From contig VZRS01003945.1 in assembly GCA_013398055.1 (NCBI GenBank), positions 223,186 through 287,185 on the forward strand: a DNA stretch of 64,000 bases, in the 5' to 3' direction. Of this stretch, positions 25,276 through 37,315 are shown piece by piece (position 1 is the stretch's first letter; every line of letters begins with the position of its first letter). The notes under the pieces were generated by a model, which saw only the letters and a list, made by a program, of their open reading frames with translations, searched no databases and was not told the origin of the DNA. Source of the DNA: Ifrita kowaldi (Eukaryota; Chordata; Aves; Passeriformes; Cinclosomatidae). The translations under genes were made by a program, and so were the position numbers.

Positions 25276-27119
25276 GCATTGACAGGCTGTAAATGGATTT
25301 CTACTGCTGGAGGACAGGACAGTGTGACCCTCACCAGGTTTGGAGATGTGTAAGGAAGAATTACTTGGAGGCTGAATACTTCACACTGGTGTCTTTTTGC
25401 CATTAAGGTTGATAGCAGGAAGGAAAAATATCAACTCCTCAACAAGTCCCTTGATGGGAAAGTGTGTGGGATTTTACAGATATACAAAACAGAGGGGCAA
25501 AAGCTGTACCAGTGCCCCAGGCCCTGAAGGATTGGGGCCCACAGCCCATGCAGCAGTGTCTTTATTGAGGTGGGGAGCCAAGGATGGCACAGAGGAGTCC
25601 AAAAACATTTGCCAAAGTACCAAATAAGATGGAGGGAAAGCATCTTTCCTGTTACTTTCTTGATTTATTGTGTTTTGTTGGGGTTTTTTTCGTATTTTTT
25701 ATTGCCCACTCTTGAAAAGAAGGTTTCCCGTAGGCCAAACAAGGCCAGGCCGCTGTGCCTTTTAGAGTGAGATTTGTGTTTATTTTGTGATTTACTCCAT
25801 CCTAATCAACATATTCTGTCTACCACGAGTGCCAAGGAGGACGAGGGTGTCCCTTCTGAAGTGTGTCAGTGTGCTGCTGTGCCAGGAGAGACCCAGCCAG
25901 CTCCGAATCTGCTCCTTCAAAGGAGTGCTGACGCCTGCCTTGAACTGAAATGTCCCCGAGCTCTCCTGATGCACTGATAAAAACAGCAAGTCTGACATTC
26001 ATTTTTCCCTAGCACTTATTTTGGAAGGAAGTTACTGATGTCAGCAGGACAACCTCAAATAACTCCATTTCTCAGAGAGGCTGCCTCAGTGAGTAAAACA
26101 CATCCACGTGTTACGGGGGAAACTAAATCGTACTTAACGTAATTTCCTTTGTCACTCTGGGTGACTTTTGAACACAGAATTTTCTCTCATGTCTCTTTAC
26201 ACCACATCACAGAGGCTGTAGGAACAAACACAGCTATTTTGTGTAATCTCCATTTTTCCAGAGCTTTATTCTGCTGCAAAGCCCCGTGCTGGGATGCTGC
26301 CCTCTCCTCCCACGGCCGCGTGCTGGGCAGCTGTTAGGCAGAATGGGTGGGTTGAAAGACACTGGATTTATCCCTGGAAAATGGAAGTGCACAAATACAT
26401 CAGTTTTGTCCCAAACCACTCCATCCTGGCACAGTGTGTTGTGTTGGTGTTTTAACCAGGGTGAGGATCTATTTCCCAAAGTCTCCTCGTCACTGTCAGT
26501 GCCTCGCTCGAGAGGGACCTGCACAGAGCTGAACAACAGCCTTTCCCTTTTATGAAACTCTGCACAACAGGACCAGCAACAGCTACAGATTTTAGGAGTT
26601 TTTTGGAGTTGGAAATCTCATGAATGGATATTCCAGCCCCACCTTGACAGGCTCCCTGTGTCCTTACTTTCAAGACTCCCATTTCAAGTAGTGCTGCTTG
26701 ACCTTGGCCATGTAGTTGTGCTGCTTCCAAAGTCTCTGATGCTCTTTTGTCATCCAAAACTGTTTCCTCTCAAGAGTGATGAGGGGATGCTGATTAGGAT
26801 TCTGTTTTCTGAATTCCTAAGTGCTACCTGTTCTGGGGCTATTTGTGCTGGCAATCTCTCCTTTCAAAGTCAATCTGTCACCCAGAATTCCTCGTTTTAT
26901 GCTTTTCCGACTGGAGGAATGGTAATGTTTTATATATTGGTTTGGATGGCTGTGCTCTTTGTTCCCCCAAACTTCACAGCACATTTATCCTCGGCGTAAT
27001 ACCCTCATGAATGCAAGAGCAAGCCTTTCTTCTGGTTAAAAAGAATCAACAGCCTGAATATCTGTTTCATAGTCTCCTCCATATGTATAGGGAATGGGGA
27101 TAACAAACTAACCTTTCTT

Positions 27120-27550
27120 CCAGGGGCTAATTGGATTTCACACAGTTTGGAAGCACCACTAATTCACCAGATATATTAAAATTCAGCTTTAACATTCCTA
27201 CTGGGTAGCTTGGCTATTGACCTTCCTCCCTCCTGCTTTTTATTCCATTCTGTTTCGAACTTCCCCATTTCCAGTACTTAAATAAACAGGCACCGTGTGC
27301 TGCAGCCCCTTGAGAGCAGCATTTCTTCATGCATGAAGCCTTACAAGCTGCTGTGGACATACATGCATGAATATTTCTCATTCCACTTAAATAAGCATCA
27401 CAAATGCTTATTCTAGAAATAATGCATATCGCTCAGGAGCTGGTGTCCCTGCTTTGGTTTAGTTGCCTCATAAAGTGGGCATAAAGCATTCATGATCAAC
27501 CTGCTGGAGTTGTACAGCCTAATTAAGAGGATCTGCATTTTTCAGCAATA
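27120..27550. promoter_or_regulatory. Candidate conserved non-coding element with POU-like sites
   Basis: Unique AT-rich sequence with GCTAATTGG, CACTAATTC, TTCATGCATGAAG, ATGCATGAATATTT, AATGCATATCG and CCTAATTAAG. ATGCAT- and TAAT-type cores recur. It is enhancer-like in appearance and no exon is seen. Confidence 0.3.
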
Positions 27551-30500
27551 AAAAGGTGTAAAGATTCCTTCTTGAATCAAAGAAAGCATTTGATCATCCT
27601 GACTGGCCCAGAACTTTCTCTTCTGTAGGTGAGAAAGGAAGAAGAAAACCTCTGTGGGAGAGTGGAATTTGATTGTTTCGATCAATCTCTGTGGGTAGGC
27701 CTGAGTGGTCTCTGTGAGTACAAGAATAAGTTGAGATCTCCGAATAACGCACGAAGGAATGGAAAAATCTCTGCGTGTTTCTGTTGCGAGGTCACAGCGA
27801 AGCACAGATGGCAGAGGTGACTTTTCCTGCCCTTCTTGGTGACTCCCAGCAAACACAGGAGTGAGGGGACAGCACGGCCAGGGTCTGGCCAGGCCTCCAC
27901 GTGGATGTTTGGTGGCCCAGGGGGGCAGAGAAGAAAGAACAGGTGACAGAGACCCCTTCCTTCACTGCTGGGTAGCTCAGAGAGGGGCTCCCCAAAGTGC
28001 AATCAGAAGATCTGTGTGGCACGGGCTGGGCATGCAGGAGTGCTCTGGGTCCACTTTACAATGTTAATGTTTGTGTTTTTCCTGCTCCTCTTTCTATTGC
28101 TTAGCAATTTTAAGCAGTATTTTTCAAGGAAAGCAGATAAGTAATTCTCTTTCTGTGAATGCAAATGTGGAATCTATTGAGTGGGTGTGTGCATAGTTTA
28201 AAGAAATAATTGAATCCAAACATCTCTTATTTTTAAATGCAGGAAACCAGAATCTAATAAAATGTAAATCAATTCAGTGTCTGCTTTGGGCTTGCAGTCT
28301 TCAGACTGTTAAAAAGAAAAATGTATTAAGTGCTGTGCATTCCAATACCAACAGCTTTATTTTCCATCGCATTCCCTTAACCCTTGAGTCTTCTGAAATC
28401 TTTTTCTTTGTGGGTATATGGTGAAGAGCTTACTACCCATGTTCATCAATTCCCACATTCCTTCTGAGCCTTTCTGTGGGTCAGTCTGAGTGTGTTTGGT
28501 TTCTCTGCTGTGCTTTGCTGATTGCAAACACCCAAATGACACATCATAAAGCACAATTGCCATTGTGATTTGGGACTCTGGCTCCTCAGACCTGAAACAA
28601 ACAGGCCACTGCCAGTCTGACTTGGAGTACAGCTGTTGGGGTATCAATAAATCCATGGGATTGCTGGTGTGAGTTAAAACAGAGTTTAAAGAGATTTTAG
28701 TGACATTCTCAGCTCAGTTAACTCTTGGTGCCTCTCTGGCTGCTGGTCTGACTTGCTCAGATTAGTGCTGAGAGAGGAAGGACAGGAGCAGGCAGCTGAA
28801 ATACATTAATTGTCTTTAGCTGATGATGGGGTGTGTTCAGTTTTACAGCACTGACCAAAGCAGCCTAGAAAAGAAGAGTGTTTCTTAATTCAGCTCTGTT
28901 CTGTCAGGTTTTAGGTGTGTATGGCACACAAATGTCTTCTGTGGTCTTTCTGGCCCTAGAGGAAGCTGTTTCAGTAGAGAGTTTTCCCCCTGCTCTGACC
29001 TCTGGAAGCCCACAAACTGAAGAATGGTGATGATTTAAAGAAAGCAAGTGGAGATCTGTTTCCTTGGGGCATAATCATTAGATTTGCAGAAGTGTAGGGA
29101 CTTTGAAGCTGCATATGTACTGCTGTCAGTGTTCTGCTGCCGAAATTCCTAAAGGGGAGGGATACTGCAGAGAGAATGGTTTGCAAAATCATTGTGACTG
29201 AAGGAGAGAGCTAGAAGTGAAAACATTTACTGACTGAAAAAAAGACATTTCTTTGAAAGGTGAAGAGGACATTTCAGCTCACCTTCTGTCACTGCTGTGC
29301 CCACATTGGTGCTGGAGTGACAGTGAGGGACATCATCACCTGTGAGGGACAGTGAGGGGCTGAGAGGGGGCAAAAGGAGCTGGGTAATCCTAACCCTTCA
29401 AAGCAGCCCAGGCTCTGCACTGCTGGGTGATTCAGGCTAAGGCTGAAGTCTTCAGGCTTTTTATTTCTAACTCTTTTTAATAGTTTTATTTATTAATAAA
29501 TTACAGTTTCTAAACAGTGCTGCTGCCTCCTGGAGGAAGGTGGGAACAGCCAGTTACTCCAAGTGCCAGAGTAGGTCCTATGGGTTCACTGCTCCTCTTC
29601 CAGGTGAGCTCAGAATTCCTGTCTGTGCCATCACAGGCACTGCAGCAAACCGTGAGCTCACATCCAGGGATGTGTGTGAGGCAAGTCCCTTTTGTCAAAA
29701 TCCTGAGAAATGCTGAGTTCCACAAGTGCTGTATTAAAATGAAGCAGGGGCTCAGCAGCTCTCCCAAGGCTGTAGAGTTTCCTTCTTGCTGCAATTAGAA
29801 TTGCTGCAGCAGACACTGATGGACTGTCACTGCAGAAATCCCAGCTCTGTCGTCCTCTCAGGGAAGCTTTTTCTCATAGAAGCAGAGAAGGATTTCATTT
29901 AACAAGGAAAACCTAAGGAATTGCAAACTAATCTCTACAACCTTCTATTTCTTCCATAATGTATATCATAAAGGTTTTTAAAGATCAGACCTTGGCACAA
30001 AGAAAAATGCTACCATCAGATCTATCAGAAATAATGACATTGTAAGAAATAAATTTGTGCCTCATCGACTGGAGTGTGAAGATATGATTTCCTTTGTTGG
30101 AATTGCTTAAGCTACAGGAATTGGAGAGCAAACATTTCATGCAGTATGATCCTTTCCTAAGTCAATATTGTCCTTTCAATCCTGAATTTCAAATTAAATA
30201 TTTTTCTCCCTTAAACAAAGGCATGCTTGGAAATCAATGCTCTTTATCTTGTCTGCTGTAGTTATATTCACAAGTTTAATTTTTTTTGTAGATGAAAGAA
30301 GTGCATCTGGACTGAAAACTGCAGAAAGACAAAATCTTCCCATTTTTGCTGGTTCCTGGTGTCATTGCTGAGGGTGCATGGCAACAGTTACCAACAAAAT
30401 CACCATTTTCAAGTGGCAGCACTGGTCCTTGCACTATCTGGCTACTATTGGGGTTTGTCTTGTGCTTTAATAAATTTATAACTAAAAGCAAAATGCAGCA

Positions 30501-33500
30501 TTTAAAAAAATGATTCTCAGGTTATCATCTGGGATAAATTTTTTGTTGATATGAACCTTCTTTCAGGGTATTTTTTCATGGTGTTCCAGGTGAATTGTTG
30601 GATATAATTAGAGTGGTAGATCAGAGTAAGCTAAAGCAGAAAATATTCTTTGAAAAAGTCCTCATTGCTTGGGGGGAGACTTGTACTGCTTTTATTTATT
30701 TGTTTGTTTATTTAAACTGAGAAGACATGAGAAAAAAAGACTTCTGAAGACTGGAGAGAAGACCAATAATGTTATTTGGGAGTCGCTAAAAGCCTCTACA
30801 ACATTACTGCAGGTAGAGGTTTGGCCTTGCCTGTCAAGAACAACCCTTAAATATTCCATACTGGTTAAGGAGGTCTCAAACCAGTTATCCCATCATGGCC
30901 CAACTTCCCAGCCTCAGGGATGAGCATATCCAGGGCTTTCTCCTGGTGGGTTCCTCTTTTCCATGCACCTCTCAGACAAGCTGGCTCTGGTGCTCTCACA
31001 TCCAGCAATGAGGCCACAGGTTTTCCCAAAGAAAGTTTACTCCAGCCACTTCCTGTGGACAGGGATCCATCTGGGACATGTTTCAGGGACTCAGAGCAAT
31101 GATCAGGGACTGGAGTTGAATAAACAGAAGGTAAATAGAAAATACCACACACGTGGTGAACATAAGCAACAGAGCTATGGCCCCATAGTAGTGGACACCA
31201 GTTATTTTCTGAATTTTGCAATGTTTTGCCCTGTTTAAGGAGAGAGGGGTTGGGTTTTGGCTGTCCTTTCTACTATGTGGTGGTGAGCTCTTAATAGTGG
31301 AAGTTACAACAGGAAACCAAAAAGGAACAAATAAAGCAAATACAGAAGTTATTGTTTCCTGAATATTCGGAGTTCAGCAAGTGGGTGATCTCATTCTCTG
31401 CCAGCCTCCAGTGCTCAGCTGTTCATAACTATAAAATACCCATAATAAGCTGCCCTCTGAAGGGACAGGAATGCAGAGAAGTGAATTGCAGGTATCTCTG
31501 CTTGACATGCAATCAGGTTCCTGTCCTTGGGCACGCTGGGACTTCTCCATTGTGTTCAGACCCTTGGATCTGAAGGTTTTCTTCATTGCCTGGAATTTCT
31601 TTTTCCTTGGGGTGGTTGTGGGCAGTCAAGGACAAAATCCACACTTGGGCTTCTGACCTGGAGACAACAAAAGCATCTGTGGGTTCTTTCTGATTCCCTG
31701 CAGAAGGCTGGGAAATTTTGGAAGCCTTTTGATCCAACTTTAGATCACGGATTTAACTGAACAGTGGAGCAGAGCAACCCACGGGTCTTTTCAGTGTCAT
31801 AAGTGTAGTGCTTAGCATTCAGGTGGGAACTTGTGTGTTGAGCCAAACCCAATTATTTGCAAATGAATCAGCGCCACACATCCTCAGGGGGAGGGCTGCA
31901 ATACCAAGTGCTGGTTTGAAATGTCATCTTGTCTTTGGGAGAATTCTCTATAGATAGAGTTAGCTATTTTCAATCTAATTTTAGGCAATCAGAAATAGGA
32001 ATTCACCAGAGTTAGCAGAGAAAATTCTAACTCTGATCAAAGCCACAGCGGATTTCAGCCTGCTCCACTGGAAAGTCATGACAATGTGAAAAAAAGGCTT
32101 TTCACTAAGGTTTGGCATCCTAACCAGTGCTGGCACTCACAGGCAGTGCTTTAATTACACATTATACTAACCAGTGTGAAATACTGAGCCTTATTAAGAT
32201 AGCCAAAAGCCTTCTTTATAGTTGATTTATTAGAGCTTGAAATTAACTTTTCACAGTCCAGCTCCAAGAGATCAGTAGATAGGGAAATTCAGCTCTGCCT
32301 CCAGTGAGTTCCTCCGTGGTTATCTCCAGTGCTCTCTCCAGTTCCTTCCAGTGCCCAGACATGGTAAAACACTGGTCAGCAGCAGCAGCTCTCAGCCTCC
32401 CACCTCCATTATAAATGTCAGTGCTGACCTTGTGCTTGCTTGGAATGGTTTCCTGGGAAAATGGAACTTTAGGCAGCCACCTTGGGCTCTGCTGGGTGCT
32501 CAGAGGTGTGGGCTGCCCCAGGCTGGCTGTGCTGGAGCTGTTCCACACTGGGGTGTTTGCAGATGAGCATTTTTGCTGCTCCTGACACAAGATTTGGTCA
32601 GTATATGGCCGGGATATCAGGATATTGTTAGGAATTGTTAAAACCGATACATCATCTTAGAGAATTGCAGATCTCTGCCAGCTGAATATGGGGAGGAGCC
32701 TGATGGGATTTTAAACTTTTCTCCTGCTGGAATGCTCCCAGCAACCTGAATGCATCTTCACACTTCCAAACTCCCAGGTATCAGTTCTCTGATTAAATCA
32801 GTGGATCTGGAGCTCCCACATCTTGTGCTTTGCTTCTGTTTGATGCTACAAGGCAAGGCAGAGTTTGGAGCTCCAGGTACTGCAAGATAAAACTTCCTCC
32901 TACTGAAGATGGCAAAAAAGAGAGGAGCAAGGCACTCAGTGAGGGAGAGGCTGGCACAACTCCTGCAGTAAATCTGTGGATTTAAATGGTACTTGGGTGG
33001 GAAAGTTGTCCTGTCATACTTTGGGTCTCTCCACCAATAACACAGATAAATCTTTGGGCTTTAAAATTTATCGTCAGGATTGCTCAGGAGGAGTCACATC
33101 TCTACATCTGTGCTTACACCCAGTGGTTCTTTGAAGTTTTAGGCTCTGTAGGTACCAAGACACTCCCCAGGACAGGCAGTTGTGTCCCAGCCCTGCCAGC
33201 GTGCCATGAGGGCACCTCTGTTGTTATTTTAGAAGTAGCTGTGTCATTCCTTCGGGTGACTGCTGCATCCTCTCAGCAGGGTGGGAAAGGCCAAACCTCC
33301 TAGAATTGCCAGGGACTTGTTTGGGGTTTTTTTTCTCTGTTTTTTTTTGGTTCTTTTAATGACTCTGTTACACTTGATTTGCCCAGGGAAGTTGTGTGGT
33401 GAGCACCCATGGGAAGCAGGACCACATTAACATGGGATGGGGGGCACAGCAGAGAGGCAGAGCCCCCTTCTGCTCCAGTGAAAGCTGAGCCACATCAGAA

Positions 33501-33545
33501 CGTTGCCAATTAAAAATAAAATGAATGACTTTGCTCTCTCTGTAG

Positions 33546-33648
33546 GTGACCTGTCTCCACGATTTCTTTGGGGATGATGATGTGTTTATCGCCTGTGGTC
33601 CAGAAAAATTCCGCTATGCACAGGATGACTTTTCCCTGGATGAAAGCG
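33546..33648 (+). CDS. DCX: Doublecortin (DCX), exon encoding the end of the second DC domain
   Basis: This internal coding exon belongs to doublecortin, a microtubule-binding and stabilising protein of migrating and newly born neurons. Translation from the first base gives VTCLHDFFGDDDVFIACGPE, followed by KFRYAQDDFSLDES. I recognise this as the C-terminal part of the second (C-terminal) doublecortin domain and the start of the linker; it corresponds to about residue 236 onward in the roughly 365-residue family protein. The acceptor is a pyrimidine-rich tract ending in TAG at 33543-33545 and the donor GT is at 33649. The exon is 103 nt, starts in phase 0 and leaves one base (G), which joins AG of the next exon to make Glu. 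Closely related DCLK1 is the main alternative, but the downstream exons fit DCX. The preceding exon, which would end in the LYTLDGKQ segment, is not in the window. Confidence 0.96.
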
Positions 33649-36600
33649 GTAACATCAAACACACACTGTGGTTTTATTTGATTGCCATTCACTTGCTTGT
33701 ATCAGATAATAATGCTGCATGCCTTTGTTCTGGTTTTTAAGACCCAGTACATGGAATTTAACATCCTTTTGTGAGACTTATCCAGTCAGCAGATATTATA
33801 ATCAGGCAAATACCGACTGAGGTAGCCCAAGTCAGGATAAATTAATTCCTACAGCATTTTGACATCCACTGCAAAATCTGGGAGTGCTTATACTTTCAAT
33901 TTTCTCCAGTCACAATCAGATAGATACATTTTTCTTGAGAACTAATCAACCTTATGTAGACACATGCATATTAAGGATGGGAACAAGCAACAGTTAAAAA
34001 AAAAAATCACATTTCCACTGCTTTCCTCCGCTGGTTCAAAAGGCAGGGCAATAATTCCCTTTTTGGGGGACATGGCTGGGGCAGCACGATTATTTTTCCT
34101 TGTTACCACTGCCAGCAGAAGTCTGTAATAATGTGAGTCCCTACGATCAGTTAAGCCATGAAATCTTTGATTTTACAGAACATACAGAGCTGGCTGGCAG
34201 GATTTAACACCCACCCCACGTGGCAGCTGTACCCACCTGTCTGCAGGTGCCAGTGAGTGCAGCAAGGGGAAATTAATGCCATTTTGACCATTTAAACTAA
34301 AAGAAAATGTGGTCTCCAAGCATCTAGGCTCACTTCCCAAAGCTCTATGTGTGCTGTGTAAGGAACACAAGCCCCATCCTGTCCTATGTGCTGCAAACTG
34401 GCTCAGCATTGAGGGCCAAAGAGGATTTTTGCTGGATGCCAGGAAGTTAAGCAGCCTCTAATCTTCAAACACCGTGGTTTTTACGACTCCTTTGCAAGCC
34501 TGGTTTTATTTCAGTGCTGGTTCTTCTGACCTGTGTACTCCAGATGAACCCACTCGATGGTCTTGGGTAATTCAAAGAAAGTTTCCAAGGTTCAGCTGAG
34601 ACTTTGCAGGCAGAGAATAAAGCCCGTGTCAGGCTGGGGAAGTGATCTGTAACCTGAGCTTCATATTGTTTTTTACCACTCAGCAGTTGAGTCAGCTCCA
34701 CAGGGAGCTCCACGCTGGAAAACAGTTTGGATGCAGCCCTGGCAGAACAACTGGATGGAAAGCTCAGCTCTCTGCCTACACTTCTGGTCACTGCTGACTT
34801 TTCCAGCTTGGATTTCTCTGGTGTAAGAGAGCCAAGTTTGCTGTTGGGAAGGCACCGAGTAGCTGCAGGTCCCAGAGGTGCTTTCAGGGGAGCCTTGCAG
34901 CTCTCAGGAAGCAGATGAGGAGCCTCAGCAGTGTTTTCTCGTTGTACACCCATCACCCTTCCTCGTGATGCCAGGAGAACTGTAATTCCTGAGGTTTTGC
35001 AGATGAGTGTCACTGACTAGAATCTCCTCTGTCAGGGGGAAATTTCTCTTGCCTGTTTGGATGACACACACCAGGATTGCTGGTTATTATGTTCGCTCTG
35101 GCAGGACATCAGGAAACAAAAAGAGAAAGCAGAAGAGAGGATTATGTCATCTTTTTCCTCCTGGCTGCCCACCACAGCTTCCACCCTCTAATCCCTGCTG
35201 CTGAGCACCTTCCAGATGACATTGCTCTGTCCTTTTCATACCCACTGGTTCCAGCACCATGGAAATGTCACACTTTGGTGACATTTAGAGACCTGTTTGC
35301 ACCAGCTTCATCACAGCCAGGTTTCCACCTCCTGCAAAAGCTCAGGGATTGCCTCTGGTGTACTTACACTTGCCAAGGGCTGAGCTGGAGGAATTCCTCA
35401 GAGTCAGCCTTTCTGTGATGGAAAGTGCAAAGCCAGGTTTCCTTCCAAGGAATTACTCCCCTGGGAAGAAGATAAATTTGGAAGACCTTGCAATGATGTA
35501 ACATGAAGTATTTTTATTTTAGGTTTTTTGGTTTTTTTTTTTTAGTGAGTAATTCAGGTGACTAAACACAGCTGCCTGACACCCTTGAAGTCCCCTCACA
35601 ACATCAGTACTGCTCTTCAAGTATAAAAATTTGGGTCTGTATTGGTGCTGGACCTCTACAAGCCTTTCTGTGACATCATCTGTGAGAAGTCAAGTACTTT
35701 TGAAAAAAAAAAAACAAACCACAACTTTTTCTATCCCTGCCTTACAATTTCCAAAATCGATTTAGCAGGAGAGAAAATAAGCTGACTGTAGGTTTAATTC
35801 TTGCCATGCAGCATCCCTGGAGCACAAGGCCTCCTCTCCTCACATTCTTGCATGGCCCAACAGCAAAACTCCCTCTCAAACCATCCAGAAGGAGCAGAGA
35901 CGGACCCTTGGCTGTCTGAGAATGAGGAAAGCCTGGGGAAAAATTTAAGGCAATTACACTTTCATAGATATACTGATATGTAATTAAATAACACATACAT
36001 TTAGGTCAGACAGCTTGCTTTCGGTTGACCAGTTATTTATCTGCTCTGTGCTGCCTTAATTCCACTGGGGAATCTATTCCGGGGGTCCTCAGTGTGGAGC
36101 ATGTGGAGCTGAGCTGAACTTTTCCATGAAAAGCTGCCTGCATGTGGAACACGTCATTCACATCTGTAAAAACGACACATTTTTCACATCTTGGTAAGGA
36201 CAAGCTGTTGGAGGAGATGAGGTGGGACCAGCTAACATTTGACAAAAAGGAAATCCCTTTTTTATTGCCTTCTTCTTAACTGGGTTAAGTTAATAACTTG
36301 AGGGTGGAAAGTTCTTTTTTTTTTTAGTTCTCAGTGTAAATAAAGCCTGATTCTGAAGATCAGGCATGCCTGAAATCCTGGGACACATGGAGGTTTGTTA
36401 GCATTTCAGTTCCCCTCTGCAGGACCCTGTAGATCATGTTTACATTTCCCACTCTTCCTGGCCTATTTATTTTTTAAGAAAGCACACTTGGGGTTCTCAT
36501 CTGCTCACATCTTCCAGGACATAAATCTGCTGGGCTTGTTTATACAAACCTTCCTGAAAGGGACAAGTGGCCAGGATGGAGGATGTGCTTTGTAAAACCA

Positions 36601-37175
36601 TTTTCTCTTCTTTGCTTTCTGCATCTGAGAAGCTGCAGCTTGTTGAGGACAGAAGAGGCTGATTCCAGCTGCGTGAAAGCCTCCTGGGGCAGCTGCCCCA
36701 TCTGCCACTTGGAGACTTTGCCTCACACCATGAGCTGCTTGCTGGCTTTCTGCACCTGCAGAAAGGGCACTCACCGTTCCTGTTACTGGGTCTTCATGGA
36801 AGGGTTACAGCAAATCAGCTGGATTTTTCTGCCCTGAGTGTTCCCTCAATCAGTGCTGACCATTTCCATTGTGCTCATGAGAGCCACGGGAAGGGGAAGG
36901 GCAGAAAATGTTTGGTAGGACAGAGGTAGGAGCGAGCCTGACACCTGCAGAGTCTCAGCACCTCCTCTAGAGGAGCACAGCTGTCCTCTTTACCCTTAAA
37001 GAGTCTCCTTTCAGCCCTGGAGAACAAGTGACGATATCAGCTTTTCTCCTGCCCTTGGTATTTCCTGCATCTCTTTGGGGAGCGGGCACTGAGCTGCCCG
37101 TGGGTGTTTCACACCTGATGTCCGTGGGCAGCGGGAGCAGCGGGGCCATAACCAGGTGGGTTTGTGTTTCCCCAG
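33649..37175 (+). other. DCX: DCX intron (3.5 kb)
   Basis: GT-AG intron interrupting a Glu codon after its first base. I see no transposon of note, only short A/T homopolymers at 33995-34005, 35527-35545, 35705-35715 and 36316-36325. Long antisense frames near 34.5-35.0 kb have no protein-like features. Confidence 0.9.
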
Positions 37176-37313
37176 AGTGCCGGGTGATGAAGGGGAGCCC
37201 AGCAGGTGCCACGGGCAGCAAATCCTCCCCCACCCCTCAGAAGAGCTCGGCCAAGAGCCCCGCGCCCATGCGCCGCAGCAAGTCCCCGGCCGATTCAGGT
37301 AACCACCAAGATG
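37176..37313 (+). CDS. DCX: Doublecortin (DCX), Ser/Pro-rich linker exon with two alternative donors
   Basis: This second DCX exon in the window follows an acceptor TTTCCCCAG ending at 37175. It reads (E)CRVMKGSPAGATGS, then a Ser/Pro/Lys-rich stretch ending in PMRRSKSPADS and GNHQD. The region is the phosphoregulated C-terminal tail; in mammalian DCX the RRSKSP serine is a known Cdk5-type phosphosite, and it is conserved here. The exon is 138 nt (2 + 45 codons + 1). A donor at 37314 (GTGAGT) retains GNHQD. An upstream in-frame donor at 37299 (GTAACC) would end the exon at 37298 and remove exactly five residues. Both versions leave a single G that joins CA of the next exon as Ala. The exon is GC-rich compared with the flanking introns. 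Mammalian DCX has the matching pair of isoforms, to my knowledge with GNDQD in this segment. Confidence 0.95.
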
Positions 37314-37315
37314 GT
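37299..37315 (+). promoter_or_regulatory. DCX: Tandem alternative 5' splice sites in DCX
   Basis: Two GT donors lie 15 nt apart, at 37299 (CAG|GTAACC) and 37314 (ATG|GTGAGT). Each leaves the same phase and a terminal G, so both splice in frame to the exon at 43807. The choice includes or excludes five residues (GNHQD). The matching isoform pair is known in mammalian DCX; use of both sites in this species is inference. Confidence 0.75.

Larger units (their letters stand above)
1..33545 (+). other. DCX: Inferred large upstream DCX intron
   Basis: No exon of DCX or of another gene is recognisable here. The next upstream DCX coding exons (first DC domain and first half of the second) have distinctive sequence that I do not find in any open frame, so they should lie left of the window. 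The region is AT-rich non-coding DNA with CR1 fragments, LTRs and the duplicated kilobase. Stretches without a named element (1-2070, 2395-9224, 9437-16588, 16669-21386, 25012-33545) hold only chance short ORFs plus some homeodomain-motif-rich patches, listed separately. That this is one intron is inferred from phase and gene order. Confidence 0.7.

Noticed and set aside
25441..25470. Possible upstream DCX exon end because of a CTTGATGGGAAA segment
   Set aside because: Frames around it do not give the expected LYTLDGKQ context and no suitable donor follows.
34465..35013. 182-codon minus-strand frame in a DCX intron
   Set aside because: No protein family resemblance and no splice or promoter support; probably chance.
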